IMG/VR virus record: IMGVR_UViG_3300043786_000772
Location: 1-20,618 of that record
Source: a virus
Length of the DNA stretch: 20,618 nucleotides
Reading direction: 5' to 3' (one strand)
Shown here: positions 1 to 7,568 of the stretch, piece by piece
Layout: every line of letters starts with the position of its first letter
Position numbering within the stretch: the first letter of the stretch is position 1
Translations under genes and position numbers: made by a program
The notes under the pieces: generated by a model
Databases searched by the model: none
What the model saw: only the letters and a program-made list of their open reading frames with translations
Told to the model about the DNA's origin: nothing

Positions 1-256
1 CAGCAGCCTTCTCGATCGCCTTGGCGGGAGCACCACGCTCCAGCACGGCACGCAGTTCGAGGTTCTTCGCCTCGATGGCACGCAGCAGCTCGATCTGGCT
101 GCGGAGCTTGTCGGCACGCTCGGACAGAGAGCGAAGCGACGACTCCTCCTCCGCGTCCATCGCGGGGGCGTCGCCCTCGGCGGGAGCCTCGCTCATCGCC
201 TCCATCTCGGCGACCACCTGGGCGAGCTCGTCGAGAAGCTGCTTGATCTTGTCCAC
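1..256 (-). CDS. Major capsid protein, HK97-like, N-terminal part (cut by window edge)
   Basis: Only the first 85 codons are visible; the gene runs off the left edge. The start is GTG at 256-254, with a strong ribosome binding site (AAGGAG, 270-265) eight bases upstream. The visible protein begins MDKIKQLLDELAQVVAEME, then has an acidic stretch and a long charged helix rich in Leu, Glu, Arg and Lys with heptad-like spacing. HK97-type major capsid proteins often begin with such a helical delta (scaffolding) domain, which the prohead protease removes during maturation. The position directly after portal, protease and a zinc-ribbon gene is where the capsid gene is expected. The capsid fold itself lies outside the window, so the assignment rests on context and the N-terminal helix. 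A separate scaffold protein is the main alternative. Confidence 0.72.
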   Translation of the reverse strand, partial: MDKIKQLLDELAQVVAEMEAMSEAPAEGDAPAMDAEEESSLRSLSERADKLRSQIELLRAIEAKNLELRAVLERGAPAKAIEKAA

Positions 257-281
257 GGTGCGATCTCCTTGGTCGGGATGC

Positions 282-299
282 GGCGGCGCTCACGCCACC
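282..299 (-). promoter_or_regulatory. Hairpin in the leader of the capsid gene
   Basis: In the 82-base gap before the capsid start there is a perfect-length stem-loop. Bases 282-288 pair with 293-299 (seven pairs, one G-U) around a four-base loop. No U-run follows it in the transcribed direction, so it is not an intrinsic terminator. It lies 12 bases upstream of the capsid ribosome binding site. It could be an mRNA-stabilising or processing structure for a highly expressed gene; this role is a guess. Confidence 0.35.
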
Positions 300-338
300 T
301 ATCCACGAACCTACGGAGCCAGACCGGCACCCATCCAG

Positions 339-524
339 TCAGGAAGCGGCGTTAGTAAACAACTTTCGCCGCCTGACCTCGACCGCCAGAAGCGTCTGCT
401 TGTCGGTCGCACCGCACCTCGGACAGCGCAGATACCGCGTCTGGTAGTCGCCAGACCGCTGGCTCGACGCGATCACGTACACACCGGCCCGGCACTTCGG
501 GCACGAGTCGCCACTAGCAGCCAT
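339..524 (-). CDS. Small zinc-ribbon protein
   Basis: This 61-residue protein carries two CxxC pairs, CPKC near residues 8-11 and CPRC near residues 34-37, typical of a zinc ribbon that binds one zinc ion. The C-terminal third is basic (EVRRRKLF), so nucleic acid or acidic-protein contact is possible. Its ATG overlaps the stop region of the upstream protease gene by 11 bases, which suggests translational coupling, and it sits between protease and major capsid genes. I recognise the fold type but not a named family. A role in capsid assembly, transcription or head decoration would be guesswork. The gene looks real because of the intact Cys pairs, the tight overlap and the lack of any other candidate in this gap. 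Confidence 0.7.
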   Translation of the reverse strand: MAASGDSCPKCRAGVYVIASSQRSGDYQTRYLRCPRCGATDKQTLLAVEVRRRKLFTNAAS

Positions 525-1530
525 GCTTGGTCAGGTACTCGCGGAGTTCTCGGGCGCGGGTCGCCGCAGCCATGCGGCGATGAGCCTCGGCGTCACGCTG
601 ACGAACGAACGCATCGTAGGACCGCTGGGCAACCTTCACGTCGGCGTCGGGGTACGCCGGGAACGTTACCGGCCCGACATCGAGGAGCGAGTCGATGCGG
701 TTGATGACTCGCACACTGCGACCGTCCTCGACGCTCCAGGCATCGCCGCCGCTCGGTACGGTGAACGAGAACGACGAGCCCTTGACGATGCCAGCGCGGA
801 TATTGCTTGCGATGTCCCGCCCGTACGTCGTGTCAGGCACCGGGAACTCGTACCGCAGCCCGACCTCGTCCACCTTGAGCGACAACGTGCCGGGATACCT
901 CGCGAGCGGGTAGTTCGCGTCGTGGTTCCAGAGCGCCCGCGTCTCCAGCGGCTTCCGACGCCCGCGACGCTCGGCGACGATGCCGAACGCGCCAGGGTCG
1001 ATCCGCTCGATGAACGAGCCTTCGAGCTCCAGCGACAACACGCCGAACTTCGCCGCGTAGCCGACGATGTACTCGCGATCGGTGCCGTCGTCCTCGCTGC
1101 GGCTCTCGACCGCGAGCAGCGGGACCGCCGACTCGACCTCATCAATCGCGAGGGAACGTCTCTCGATGTTCATCGTCGTGCTCCTGTCGTTCTCGTCCGC
1201 TGCCTCGATCTGCCGCGTCAACTTGCTCGCCCACGCCTGCCCCGGATCGCCACCCCAGAGAGCCCACGCGATCCGGCCCGCGCTCGGAAACCCGTCCTCG
1301 CCGGGGCTCCACCCTTGGCCCTGCTTGTCCACCTCGTGCCGGGCGAAGTAGCTCGCCATCCGCTTCGCCGTGTCGGGCGAGATGTTCGTGCCGTTGCTCA
1401 GGTCGCGTGCTCGGGCAACGCCGACTGCCGTGCCGCCTCGGCCGTATTCGCTTCGCCACGCGAGACCCTTCGCAGCCTCTTCACGCACGCCGCTCGGCGG
1501 GCTGAAGTCGATGTGGTCATACCTAGCCAC
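514..1530 (-). CDS. Prohead protease (HK97-type) with an extra N-terminal domain
   Basis: This 338-residue protein has two parts. Residues about 1-105 form a helical domain with the motif MASYFARHEVD and then GRIAWALWGGDPGQAWA, a module often found fused to phage head proteins. Residues about 120-300 are the HK97-type serine protease that trims the capsid and scaffold in the immature head. The likely catalytic His is in ALWNHD (His203) and the Ser is in KGSSFSF (Ser252/253). The conserved DVGPVTFPAYPDADVK block (284-299) follows, with Asp284 where relatives often have Glu. The annotated start is GTG at 1530, overlapping the portal stop by eight bases. A second well-placed start, ATG at 1173 (Met120), would give the protease domain alone (219 residues), so two products are possible. 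Confidence 0.9.
   Translation of the reverse strand: MARYDHIDFSPPSGVREEAAKGLAWRSEYGRGGTAVGVARARDLSNGTNISPDTAKRMASYFARHEVDKQGQGWSPGEDGFPSAGRIAWALWGGDPGQAWASKLTRQIEAADENDRSTTMNIERRSLAIDEVESAVPLLAVESRSEDDGTDREYIVGYAAKFGVLSLELEGSFIERIDPGAFGIVAERRGRRKPLETRALWNHDANYPLARYPGTLSLKVDEVGLRYEFPVPDTTYGRDIASNIRAGIVKGSSFSFTVPSGGDAWSVEDGRSVRVINRIDSLLDVGPVTFPAYPDADVKVAQRSYDAFVRQRDAEAHRRMAAATRARELREYLTKHGC
1171..1185 (-). promoter_or_regulatory. Internal ribosome binding site and start within the protease gene
   Basis: Inside the protease frame, AGGAG (1185-1181) stands seven bases before an in-frame ATG (1173-1171). This is a textbook spacing and is stronger than the signal before the GTG start at 1530. Translation from here gives MNIERRSLAIDEV and then the complete protease domain, without the N-terminal module. 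The site falls exactly in the linker between the two domains, which supports a real nested start. Confidence 0.6.
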
Positions 1531-3379
1531 GCTTCCGCCTCCGTGGCTTCGCCCGTGGCTCCTCCGCAGGCGGCGGCTCGGGCAGCGGGTCGATCTTCGT
1601 GAGCGTGCTCACCTTGTGCCCGACCTGCGTCTCGGTCGCCCGCCACCCGCCACTCACTTCTTCGTAGACCGTGATCAGCGCAGCCGGGTCGTCCTCGGTC
1701 GCGTCGATCGCGAAGTCAGTGTCGGGCACGTCGAGCCGCCCGTAGTCCATGACGTGGTCGATGCGTCCACGAGCTCGCCCGCCAGACGAGCCCCACGAGA
1801 CGTAGTCGCCCTCCGAGACGGTGCCGGGCTCGGCTCGCTCTTGGAGCGACCTCGCGGGGGCGTCTTCGACCACCGGCACCGGCTGCGGCTGCGCATCCGC
1901 TGCTGGCACCGGTTGACGCTCGACCACCCCTGCGAGGATCGCGTCGATCTGTGCGGGCGGGATCGAAGGGAACGACGCGGCGATCATCGCCGCCGCACCC
2001 TCGCGGGTGACCAGACCATCGGAGATGGCTTGCACGATCGCGATGAGCCCGGTGATCTGGGGACCGTTGAGGCTGACCTCTGCTGCCTGGGGCGTGGCGT
2101 CCGGTGCAGCCTCGTTCGTCTGCGACGCGGCCTCGGCAACCGGCTCATCGACGACGATCTCTTCGACGACCGGCGTCGGCTCGGGATCGGCCGCAGCCTT
2201 GTCGAGCGTCGTCATGTTCAACTGCACGAACCGCACGTCGCCGCCTTCGACGGGGTTGAGGTTCTCAAGCGCCCGGATCTCGTTGACGCTCAGAACGCCG
2301 AGGTTCCAGAGCGTGTTGTAGTAGGAGCCACGACCCGCAGCGTCTGCCCGCAGCGAGCCGCGAGTGTCGAACTCCGCGAAGAGCGTGTCGTCGGTGATGA
2401 GGTCGCGACCGACCGCAAGCTCGATGCGACGCAGCCACGGCATCAGGCCGTTGGTCACGAAATCGAGCGACTGCTGTTCGATGTTCGAGAACGACGACCG
2501 CGTCAGGTCGCCCACGAGATGCGGCGGCACGCCGTAGATGCGGCAGATTTCCTCGACGGCGAAGCGGCGGGTCTCCAGAAACTGCGACTCCTGCATGTTC
2601 CCGCCGCCGAGCTCGATCGGCTTGAGCCCGCCTTGAAGCACTGCCGTGCGGTGACTTCGCTCACTACCACGGTGCATCCGCTCCCAGCCGTTGCGAAGCG
2701 CCTCGGCCGCCTCGGCTGAGATCGTGCTGTCCGTAGACAGAACCACACCGGGCCGGGCACCGTTCCCGAAGAACGACGCGCCGTGAATCTCGCACGCACG
2801 AGCCAGCCCGATCGCGTCGCGGGCGAGCTCGACCGGCACCATGCCGTTGACGCCGTCATCGGACAGCCACCGCAGGTGCATGATCGCGTCCTGCGAGTAG
2901 ATCGTCTCGGTGCCGCGATCCTCGCGGTAGCGGTAACGCAGCCGCCCGTTCTCGATCCGCTCAACCTGCATCCGGCTCGGGTGCAGCACGATCAACTGCG
3001 TCGCAGGACCGGCACCAGCGATCTCGACGAACGCCTGCCCGTGCGTGAGCAGGTGGAGCATGATCTGCTCTCGCCACTCGTAGCTCGTCTGCCAGCCGTT
3101 CGGCCGCTCGTGGAGGATGCGATACAGCGGCACCTCGCGGGCGATTTCTTTCCCGCCGTTGGGCAACCGCCGATAGAGATGCAACGGAAGCCCCGCGACG
3201 CTAGACGAGAGCACGCGGACGCAGGCGAGAACCACCGTCGAGCGGAGCGCCGTCTCGGGGTCAATCCGCACGCCCGAAGGATTGCGGTTGCCGCCGTAGT
3301 CGCCAGACTCGTGGTCCCAGTTGCGAGACTCGTACTCGGAGGTCGGAAGCCAGAGGATGCGGTCGGATGGTGCGATCAT
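1523..3379 (-). CDS. Portal protein, HK97 family, with extra C-terminal domains
   Basis: The portal forms the dodecameric ring through which DNA enters and leaves the head. Residues 1-395 are a standard HK97-type portal: VLACVRVLSSSVAGLPLHLY (50-69), the core around EICRIYGVPPHLVGD (277-291), and the SNIEQQSLDFVTNGLMPW segment (298-315). Relatives usually end near 400-450 residues; this one has 618. After an acidic, Pro/Ala-rich linker comes a helical domain (about 436-485, SLNGPQITGLIAIVQAISDG) of a kind known from other portal C-termini. A small Tudor/SH3-like domain follows (about 521-597, GDYVSWGSSGGRARGRI and VGHKVSTLTKI), resembling the HVA1/DUF2945 group. The tail end is strongly basic (KPRRRKRG). 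The ATG overlaps the terminase stop (ATGA). The core assignment is very secure; the roles of the extra domains are not known. Confidence 0.95.
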   Translation of the reverse strand: MIAPSDRILWLPTSEYESRNWDHESGDYGGNRNPSGVRIDPETALRSTVVLACVRVLSSSVAGLPLHLYRRLPNGGKEIAREVPLYRILHERPNGWQTSYEWREQIMLHLLTHGQAFVEIAGAGPATQLIVLHPSRMQVERIENGRLRYRYREDRGTETIYSQDAIMHLRWLSDDGVNGMVPVELARDAIGLARACEIHGASFFGNGARPGVVLSTDSTISAEAAEALRNGWERMHRGSERSHRTAVLQGGLKPIELGGGNMQESQFLETRRFAVEEICRIYGVPPHLVGDLTRSSFSNIEQQSLDFVTNGLMPWLRRIELAVGRDLITDDTLFAEFDTRGSLRADAAGRGSYYNTLWNLGVLSVNEIRALENLNPVEGGDVRFVQLNMTTLDKAAADPEPTPVVEEIVVDEPVAEAASQTNEAAPDATPQAAEVSLNGPQITGLIAIVQAISDGLVTREGAAAMIAASFPSIPPAQIDAILAGVVERQPVPAADAQPQPVPVVEDAPARSLQERAEPGTVSEGDYVSWGSSGGRARGRIDHVMDYGRLDVPDTDFAIDATEDDPAALITVYEEVSGGWRATETQVGHKVSTLTKIDPLPEPPPAEEPRAKPRRRKRG

Positions 3380-4995
3380 AGGAAGAGCATCGAGGGTTCT
3401 GGTGTGCTGTCAGGCGGCTTTTGCGCTGCGTGACATCCGATTCCCATCACGAGTGCCACGACACCGTCGATTCGGTCGGAGCTTCCATGCGGCGGCTTGA
3501 TCGGCTTGATGTTTCCGGCGGCATCCACCTTGACGCTGACGTTGCTTGCCATCCACGACAGCACCGGATTGCCGCCGTGTCTGAGCTTGCCAGAAACGAC
3601 GAGCCCTTCGAGTTGCTTCGACGGGCTGGACATCGAACCGAAGCCCTGCCCGAAACCTACCACCTCGATCCCGTCCCCTTGCAGTTGCAGGGAGAGTTGC
3701 GTCGCGTTCCAGCGGTCGATCGCGATCTGCCGCACGTTGTATTTTTTGGCGAACTCGTTGATGTCGCGGCGGATCACGTCGTAGTCGGTGACGTTGCCGT
3801 CGGTCATGACGAGCCCGGTGTCGGGGTCTTTGGCCCAGGTGATGTACGGCACGCGGTCGCGCTTTTCGCGGTCGAGTGCGTTGACGCCGGGAATCCAAAA
3901 ACGGCACAGCACGTCAAACGTGCCGTCGGGTTCCGGAAACACCGCGACGAACGCCGACGTGTCGTACGTCGTTGCGAGGTCGAGGCCGCACCAACACTCG
4001 CGGCCGTCAAGCGGAGCGGGGGGGGCGGATGCGCACGCGTCCCAGGTCTCCATCTTGATCCACCGTGTGTCTTGCTGCGTCCACTGATTGAGCCGGTATC
4101 TGCGGAACGAGTTTTCCTTGGTGCTGGAGAGTTGGGCCTCCCGGCAGTCGGCGGCGAAGTCGTCCGGTTTGATCGTCACCCCCCACGACGGATTCGCCTT
4201 CGGCCACGTGTCCTCGCTCGTCCACTCGTCGTTCTCCTCGGCCTCGTAGATGCACGGAAAGAACGTCGGATCGTGAGTCCAATCTCGCAGCACCGCCTTG
4301 GCGTAGGCGTACTGCTCCCAGCAGATCGAGTTGCGATCGTAGCCCGCCGTCGTGATCGACACGATCAGCGGTTGCTCACGGGCCGCACCGCCGTACCGCA
4401 GGGCATCCCAGAGCCGCCGGTCGCGCTGGGCGTGGAGCTCGTCGAAGAGGAGCCCGTGGATATTGAGACCCTCGGCCCGGAACGCGTCGGCAGACAGGAC
4501 TCGGTAGAACGACGACGCGTTGCGGTACGCGATCGTGCGGCGCGAGTCGATGACTTCCAGCACTCGCGAGAGTTTTGGCGAGGCGCGTACCATGCTCGCC
4601 GCCTCGCGAAACACGATCGACGCCTGCTCGCGGTCGGCCCCGCAACCGAAGATTTCCGCCCCGATCTCACCGTCGAAGGCGAGAAGGTACAGGCCGATGC
4701 CAGCAAGCAGCGTGGACTTGCCCTGCTTCTTCGCGGTCGAGATGTACGCTATCCGGTAGCGACGGGTGTTGTCGTCGAGCCGCTTCCAGCCGAACAACTC
4801 GCCAAGCATCGCGGTCTGCCAATCGAGCAACGCGAACGGCTCGCCTGCGTGCTTGCCCTTCGAGTGCCGCAGCCACTTCTCGAAAAAGCCGACGACGTGT
4901 TGCGCAGCCTCTGGATCGAAGTAGTAGTCAAGCCCCTGGCGTTCGGCGTCGCTTCGCAGCGTAATCGGCAACCGGGTCTGCTTCTTCTTGGGCAT
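3376..4995 (-). CDS. terL: Terminase large subunit (packaging ATPase and nuclease)
   Basis: This 539-residue motor protein pumps DNA into the prohead and cuts concatemers. The N-terminal ATPase shows a Walker A-like loop at residues 86-95 (STAKKQGKST), and Walker B at 182-187 (LLFDEL) with Glu186 as the catalytic acid. The C-terminal RNase H-like nuclease shows three acidic sites: Asp339 in GLDLATTYD, Asp427 in IAIDRW, and Asp507/Asp510 in DRIDGVVAL. Length and motif order match the HK97-type Terminase_1 family. The ATG at 4995 has a good ribosome binding site (AGGTGA, six bases upstream), so the 68-base overlap with the small subunit gene is probably real. The stop overlaps the portal start. 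A run of eight C on the coding strand near 4018-4025 does not disturb the frame. Confidence 0.97.
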   Translation of the reverse strand: MPKKKQTRLPITLRSDAERQGLDYYFDPEAAQHVVGFFEKWLRHSKGKHAGEPFALLDWQTAMLGELFGWKRLDDNTRRYRIAYISTAKKQGKSTLLAGIGLYLLAFDGEIGAEIFGCGADREQASIVFREAASMVRASPKLSRVLEVIDSRRTIAYRNASSFYRVLSADAFRAEGLNIHGLLFDELHAQRDRRLWDALRYGGAAREQPLIVSITTAGYDRNSICWEQYAYAKAVLRDWTHDPTFFPCIYEAEENDEWTSEDTWPKANPSWGVTIKPDDFAADCREAQLSSTKENSFRRYRLNQWTQQDTRWIKMETWDACASAPPAPLDGRECWCGLDLATTYDTSAFVAVFPEPDGTFDVLCRFWIPGVNALDREKRDRVPYITWAKDPDTGLVMTDGNVTDYDVIRRDINEFAKKYNVRQIAIDRWNATQLSLQLQGDGIEVVGFGQGFGSMSSPSKQLEGLVVSGKLRHGGNPVLSWMASNVSVKVDAAGNIKPIKPPHGSSDRIDGVVALVMGIGCHAAQKPPDSTPEPSMLFL

Positions 4996-5455
4996 GCGTG
5001 CTCACCTGCGAACGGCTGCTCGGCGTCATGCCGAAGTCCTGCTGAAGGCGGCGCAGATCGTTGCGGAGCGATCGCTCGTCAACCGCCCACGAGTACGGCT
5101 GCGTCCACTTGATCCGCATCCTCCCGTCCGTTCGATTCGGGTCTGGCTCCATCTGCACGTTGTCGCGGCCGAACTGCTTGCACTTCTCTTTCGCCTCAAT
5201 CCACTTAGACCACGTGTGGCAATAGATCGCCCACGCATCCACGTCGGCCTCCGTGAACACGCGCATCCGCCGCAGCGTCGGAACGGTCTCGTGCCACTTT
5301 TGCACGGCGACCGGATCGTCCTTGATCGAGGCTGGCGGGTCGAGCTTGTCAAGCAGGTCTGGCGTCGGCTCGTCCTTCGGCAGCGCCGTCTTCGACGGGT
5401 TGCCGCGAATGTACTTGAGGATCGACGGTTCGGGGGCGGGGCCGCGTTTGCCCAT
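4928..5455 (-). CDS. terS: Terminase small subunit, P27 family
   Basis: This 175-residue protein opens with MGKRGPAPEPSILKYIRGNP, the characteristic start of P27-type small terminases (GRPPKPT...RGNPGK in relatives). It continues with a helical body containing PTLRRMRVFTEADVDAWAIY and a second helical part with the polar C-terminus typical of the family. The small subunit recognises the viral packaging site and delivers DNA to the large subunit. GGAG lies six bases before the ATG. The start is three bases from the stop of the amidotransferase gene, and the gene overlaps terL by 68 bases, so packaging genes and the upstream cassette share one transcript. P27-type terminases often work with an HNH endonuclease; one is encoded at 10069-10410. 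Confidence 0.93.
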   Translation of the reverse strand: MGKRGPAPEPSILKYIRGNPSKTALPKDEPTPDLLDKLDPPASIKDDPVAVQKWHETVPTLRRMRVFTEADVDAWAIYCHTWSKWIEAKEKCKQFGRDNVQMEPDPNRTDGRMRIKWTQPYSWAVDERSLRNDLRRLQQDFGMTPSSRSQVSTHAQEEADPVADYAAKRRRTPGA

Positions 5456-5458
5456 TGG

Positions 5459-6052
5459 TCACTCCAGTCTTGCGAAAAACGACTTCACTAGCATCGTCGC
5501 GCCGGTGAACGACTTTGAGGAGAAGTAAAACCCTTCCTCGGTAGACTTGAAAAACAGCGGGTGCTGCTGTCTCGCAACTGCAAACCGAGCGCTAGAGAGA
5601 AACGCCACCACAAACGGCACATCGACGTGCATTTCTTTTGCGATGTCCCACAGTTTGTCACCTCGCACCTCTCCTCTCGCTGCAACTTCGCACGCGACGA
5701 TCTCGGTGTCGCACGTTGTTTTCGTGGCGTGTGAATATCTCTTTGCATCGTAGACGTTGCCGTTGTGAACAAGCCAGCCGTCCCCGCACGGGAACGGATG
5801 CTTGGCTTGCCGACCACCTTGAGTGGGCAGTCGGCAGTGCCCTAGGATCGCTTTTGCGTCCATAGTGGTGGCGAGTGCGTCGAGCGAGTCTAGAAGACAT
5901 CCATCGCCGTACTGCACCGTCACCTTGTCGCCTGACTTGTGGGAGATTCCGAATCCGTCTGGCCCACGCTCGGCAGCCCGGCTTGCAACCTCCTCCAACG
6001 CACCCTTCTTAGGCGGCATCGTGTTGCCGACAAATCCAAATATGCCGCACAT
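5459..6052 (-). CDS. Stand-alone class II glutamine amidotransferase domain
   Basis: The chosen start, ATG at 6052, makes Cys the second residue (MCGIFGFVG). After Met removal this Cys is the N-terminal nucleophile of class II glutaminases, which release ammonia from glutamine. Other family positions are present: RGPDG (29-33, as in asparagine synthetase), GHCRLPTQGG (71-80), the HNGNVYD loop (96-102) and CDTEI (114-118). The protein has 197 residues and consists of the glutaminase domain only. No synthetase, isomerase or phosphoribosyl partner domain is attached, so the ammonia acceptor must be handled by another protein. The start overlaps the upstream PP-loop gene stop (TGATG). It is the last gene of the cassette before the terminase genes. 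The fold and nucleophile are secure; the substrate is unknown, and an adenylated or otherwise activated nucleotide made by the neighbours is an inference. Confidence 0.9.
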   Translation of the reverse strand: MCGIFGFVGNTMPPKKGALEEVASRAAERGPDGFGISHKSGDKVTVQYGDGCLLDSLDALATTMDAKAILGHCRLPTQGGRQAKHPFPCGDGWLVHNGNVYDAKRYSHATKTTCDTEIVACEVAARGEVRGDKLWDIAKEMHVDVPFVVAFLSSARFAVARQQHPLFFKSTEEGFYFSSKSFTGATMLVKSFFARLE

Positions 6053-6834
6053 CAGAGGGTGTCCAAGAAATGTTTCGCGGAGTCGATGCCTGCCTCGGCT
6101 GCATCCCGAACGATGCCAGCGTCGATCTCGTGCACTTCGAACCATCCGTGCAAGTCAGAGTCGCACCATTGGCGAGCGGGCCAACTGTGAGTGCCGCAGC
6201 GATACCCTCTCGGCCACCGATAAAACGGGGGAAGATCGTTCGCCTTGCCTTCGTAGTGCAAACACGCGAGGACATCTTCGTGCGTCCAATCCGCAATCGG
6301 CGAGACGCGGTATACGCCTTTGGATTCGTAGGCGAAACCCTTGCCGCAGAAGTTTCCGTCAGCAAGTCGCCGCCCAAGAAACAAGACTGAAGCCTTGAAG
6401 ACCTTGAAAAAGCGTTTTTGTGCCGCGTGCTGCGTCCCTTTGAACCACTCGGCGGCAACCTTGGCTGTTTTGGGGAACAACATCCGCTGGTTCTTTTTCA
6501 GCCACTCCAGGTCCCAGCCGTTTGAGTAGACTGCTAACTCGTGCGGCATGTGGTCGGTGATCCACTGGAGAAAAGCCGGGTATTCAAGGTTCGTCATGCC
6601 GAGGCAGCACTCGTAGACACCGGCCGCCTCGCACACGACTTGCAAGGCTAAGGAATCCTTCCCGCCCGACCACGCAAACGCGGGGCGTTTCCCAGCGAAG
6701 TGCCGCACCCTGGCGATCGCGTTAGCCTTCTTTCGCTCGTACTCGTCGCGAGGCACAAGTTCTTCAATGCGGCCCATTGCGGCCACGAAGTGCTCGTGCG
6801 TCGCGGTTTGCTTGCGAGGGATTGCTACTCGCAC
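6052..6834 (-). CDS. PP-loop ATP pyrophosphatase, PAPS-reductase-like (second copy)
   Basis: This 260-residue protein has the PP-loop signature FAWSGGKDSLALQ (SGGKDS at 56-61), which binds ATP and activates a substrate by adenylation in the PAPS reductase / N-type ATP pyrophosphatase superfamily. Later segments include PIADWTHEDVLACLHYEG, the usual C-terminal PAPS-reductase-like block, and a Cys/His/Trp-rich tail (YRCGTHSWPARQWC). The Cys-containing active-site signature of true PAPS reductases is not seen, so sulfate reduction is unlikely. The GTG start at 6834 overlaps the cupin stop by ten bases; its ribosome site is weak, so translation is probably coupled. The gene differs strongly from the longer PP-loop gene at 8074-9249, so it is not a recent duplicate. 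The substrate is unknown; a nucleotide or base in DNA, tRNA or a free metabolite are the main options. Confidence 0.88.
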   Translation of the reverse strand: MRVAIPRKQTATHEHFVAAMGRIEELVPRDEYERKKANAIARVRHFAGKRPAFAWSGGKDSLALQVVCEAAGVYECCLGMTNLEYPAFLQWITDHMPHELAVYSNGWDLEWLKKNQRMLFPKTAKVAAEWFKGTQHAAQKRFFKVFKASVLFLGRRLADGNFCGKGFAYESKGVYRVSPIADWTHEDVLACLHYEGKANDLPPFYRWPRGYRCGTHSWPARQWCDSDLHGWFEVHEIDAGIVRDAAEAGIDSAKHFLDTL

Positions 6835-7568
6835 CGGATGTCACCCGTTGTGCGGATGGCTTCAATCTGATTGGCCGCCGTGCCGTCCACGATGGTGCGG
6901 TTTATCATTGGGTGATCATCGTCGTTTGGCCCCGTGTCGGAGTCGGGATGCCACGCGATAACGTCCATCGTTTCGTCGTAGGTGAAGAACGAGTGCGGCG
7001 TGTCCTCGGGGAGCAGCCAGAGCATCCCCGGCTTCAAGTCAAAGTCTCCGGTCGGCGTCTTGCAGATTCCGTGCCCCCTGGCAACCACGCCGACGCGGAT
7101 GCTCGGATGCGTGTGCATCGTCTGGGAGATGTTCTTTGGAAAGTGCAGGAAGTTCAGGCACGGTTCCCCGAGTCGCGGCGGACAGATTAGCAGCGTATCC
7201 GAACAACCGTCGATGTAGCGAAGTCGCCCGCGATCTTCAATCGGCCCGCCAATAGAGAACAGACCGCGATACCCGTGGCGAACGATAACGAGCGCGGCGT
7301 TGTCGCCGACTTTCTTGCCGTCGCGCCCAACCGCCACCGACTGAATCCGCACTGGCGACGGCACGCAGAAATACATCCCTGGGGCGAGGCTAAATTGCCC
7401 CTGATTCGTGATGATGTAGCACCACTCGCACGCGAAGCCGTACACCGTGTCAGCGTCGCCTTCGTTGCGGTACTCGTCGCCAGATCGCACCATCGAGGCC
7501 GACACCGGGAAGCGGTAGTCGCGAAAGTCAAGTTCGCCCGTGACGTAGCCGATCTTTGCGTTGCTCAT
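6825..7568 (-). CDS. Two-lobed cupin-fold protein
   Basis: This 247-residue protein appears to be a bicupin. The first lobe ends in GQFSLAPGMYFCVPSPVRI. The second has the metal-type HTH (152-154), then RVGVVARGHGICKTP and DFDLKPGMLWLLPEDTPHSF (177-196), close to the canonical cupin motif 1 and 2 pattern with the last His in PEDTPH. Cupins may be dioxygenases, isomerases, sugar epimerases or binding proteins, so the reaction cannot be named. The start chosen is ATG at 7568, which overlaps the IbrB-like stop (ATGA); an in-frame ATG at 7580 is the alternative but has its AAAGG directly against the codon. It sits in the middle of the cassette, coupled on both sides, so it probably acts in the same pathway as the two PP-loop proteins. 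Confidence 0.8.
   Translation of the reverse strand: MSNAKIGYVTGELDFRDYRFPVSASMVRSGDEYRNEGDADTVYGFACEWCYIITNQGQFSLAPGMYFCVPSPVRIQSVAVGRDGKKVGDNAALVIVRHGYRGLFSIGGPIEDRGRLRYIDGCSDTLLICPPRLGEPCLNFLHFPKNISQTMHTHPSIRVGVVARGHGICKTPTGDFDLKPGMLWLLPEDTPHSFFTYDETMDVIAWHPDSDTGPNDDDHPMINRTIVDGTAANQIEAIRTTGDIRCE

Noticed and set aside
1370-2719. Long plus-strand open frame of 449 codons, with others at 523-1602, 3421-5112, 15031-16059 and 18530-19567
   Set aside because: All lie antisense to genes identified by strong motifs; their products are Arg/Pro-rich with no domain pattern, as expected from antisense frames in G+C-rich DNA.
4018-4025. Run of eight G (plus strand) in terL as a frameshift site
   Set aside because: The terL frame reads through with all nuclease motifs in place and there is no alternative product with a sensible sequence.
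6053-6145. Upstream extension of the amidotransferase
   Set aside because: The catalytic Cys must become the N-terminal residue, which only the ATG at 6052 allows.
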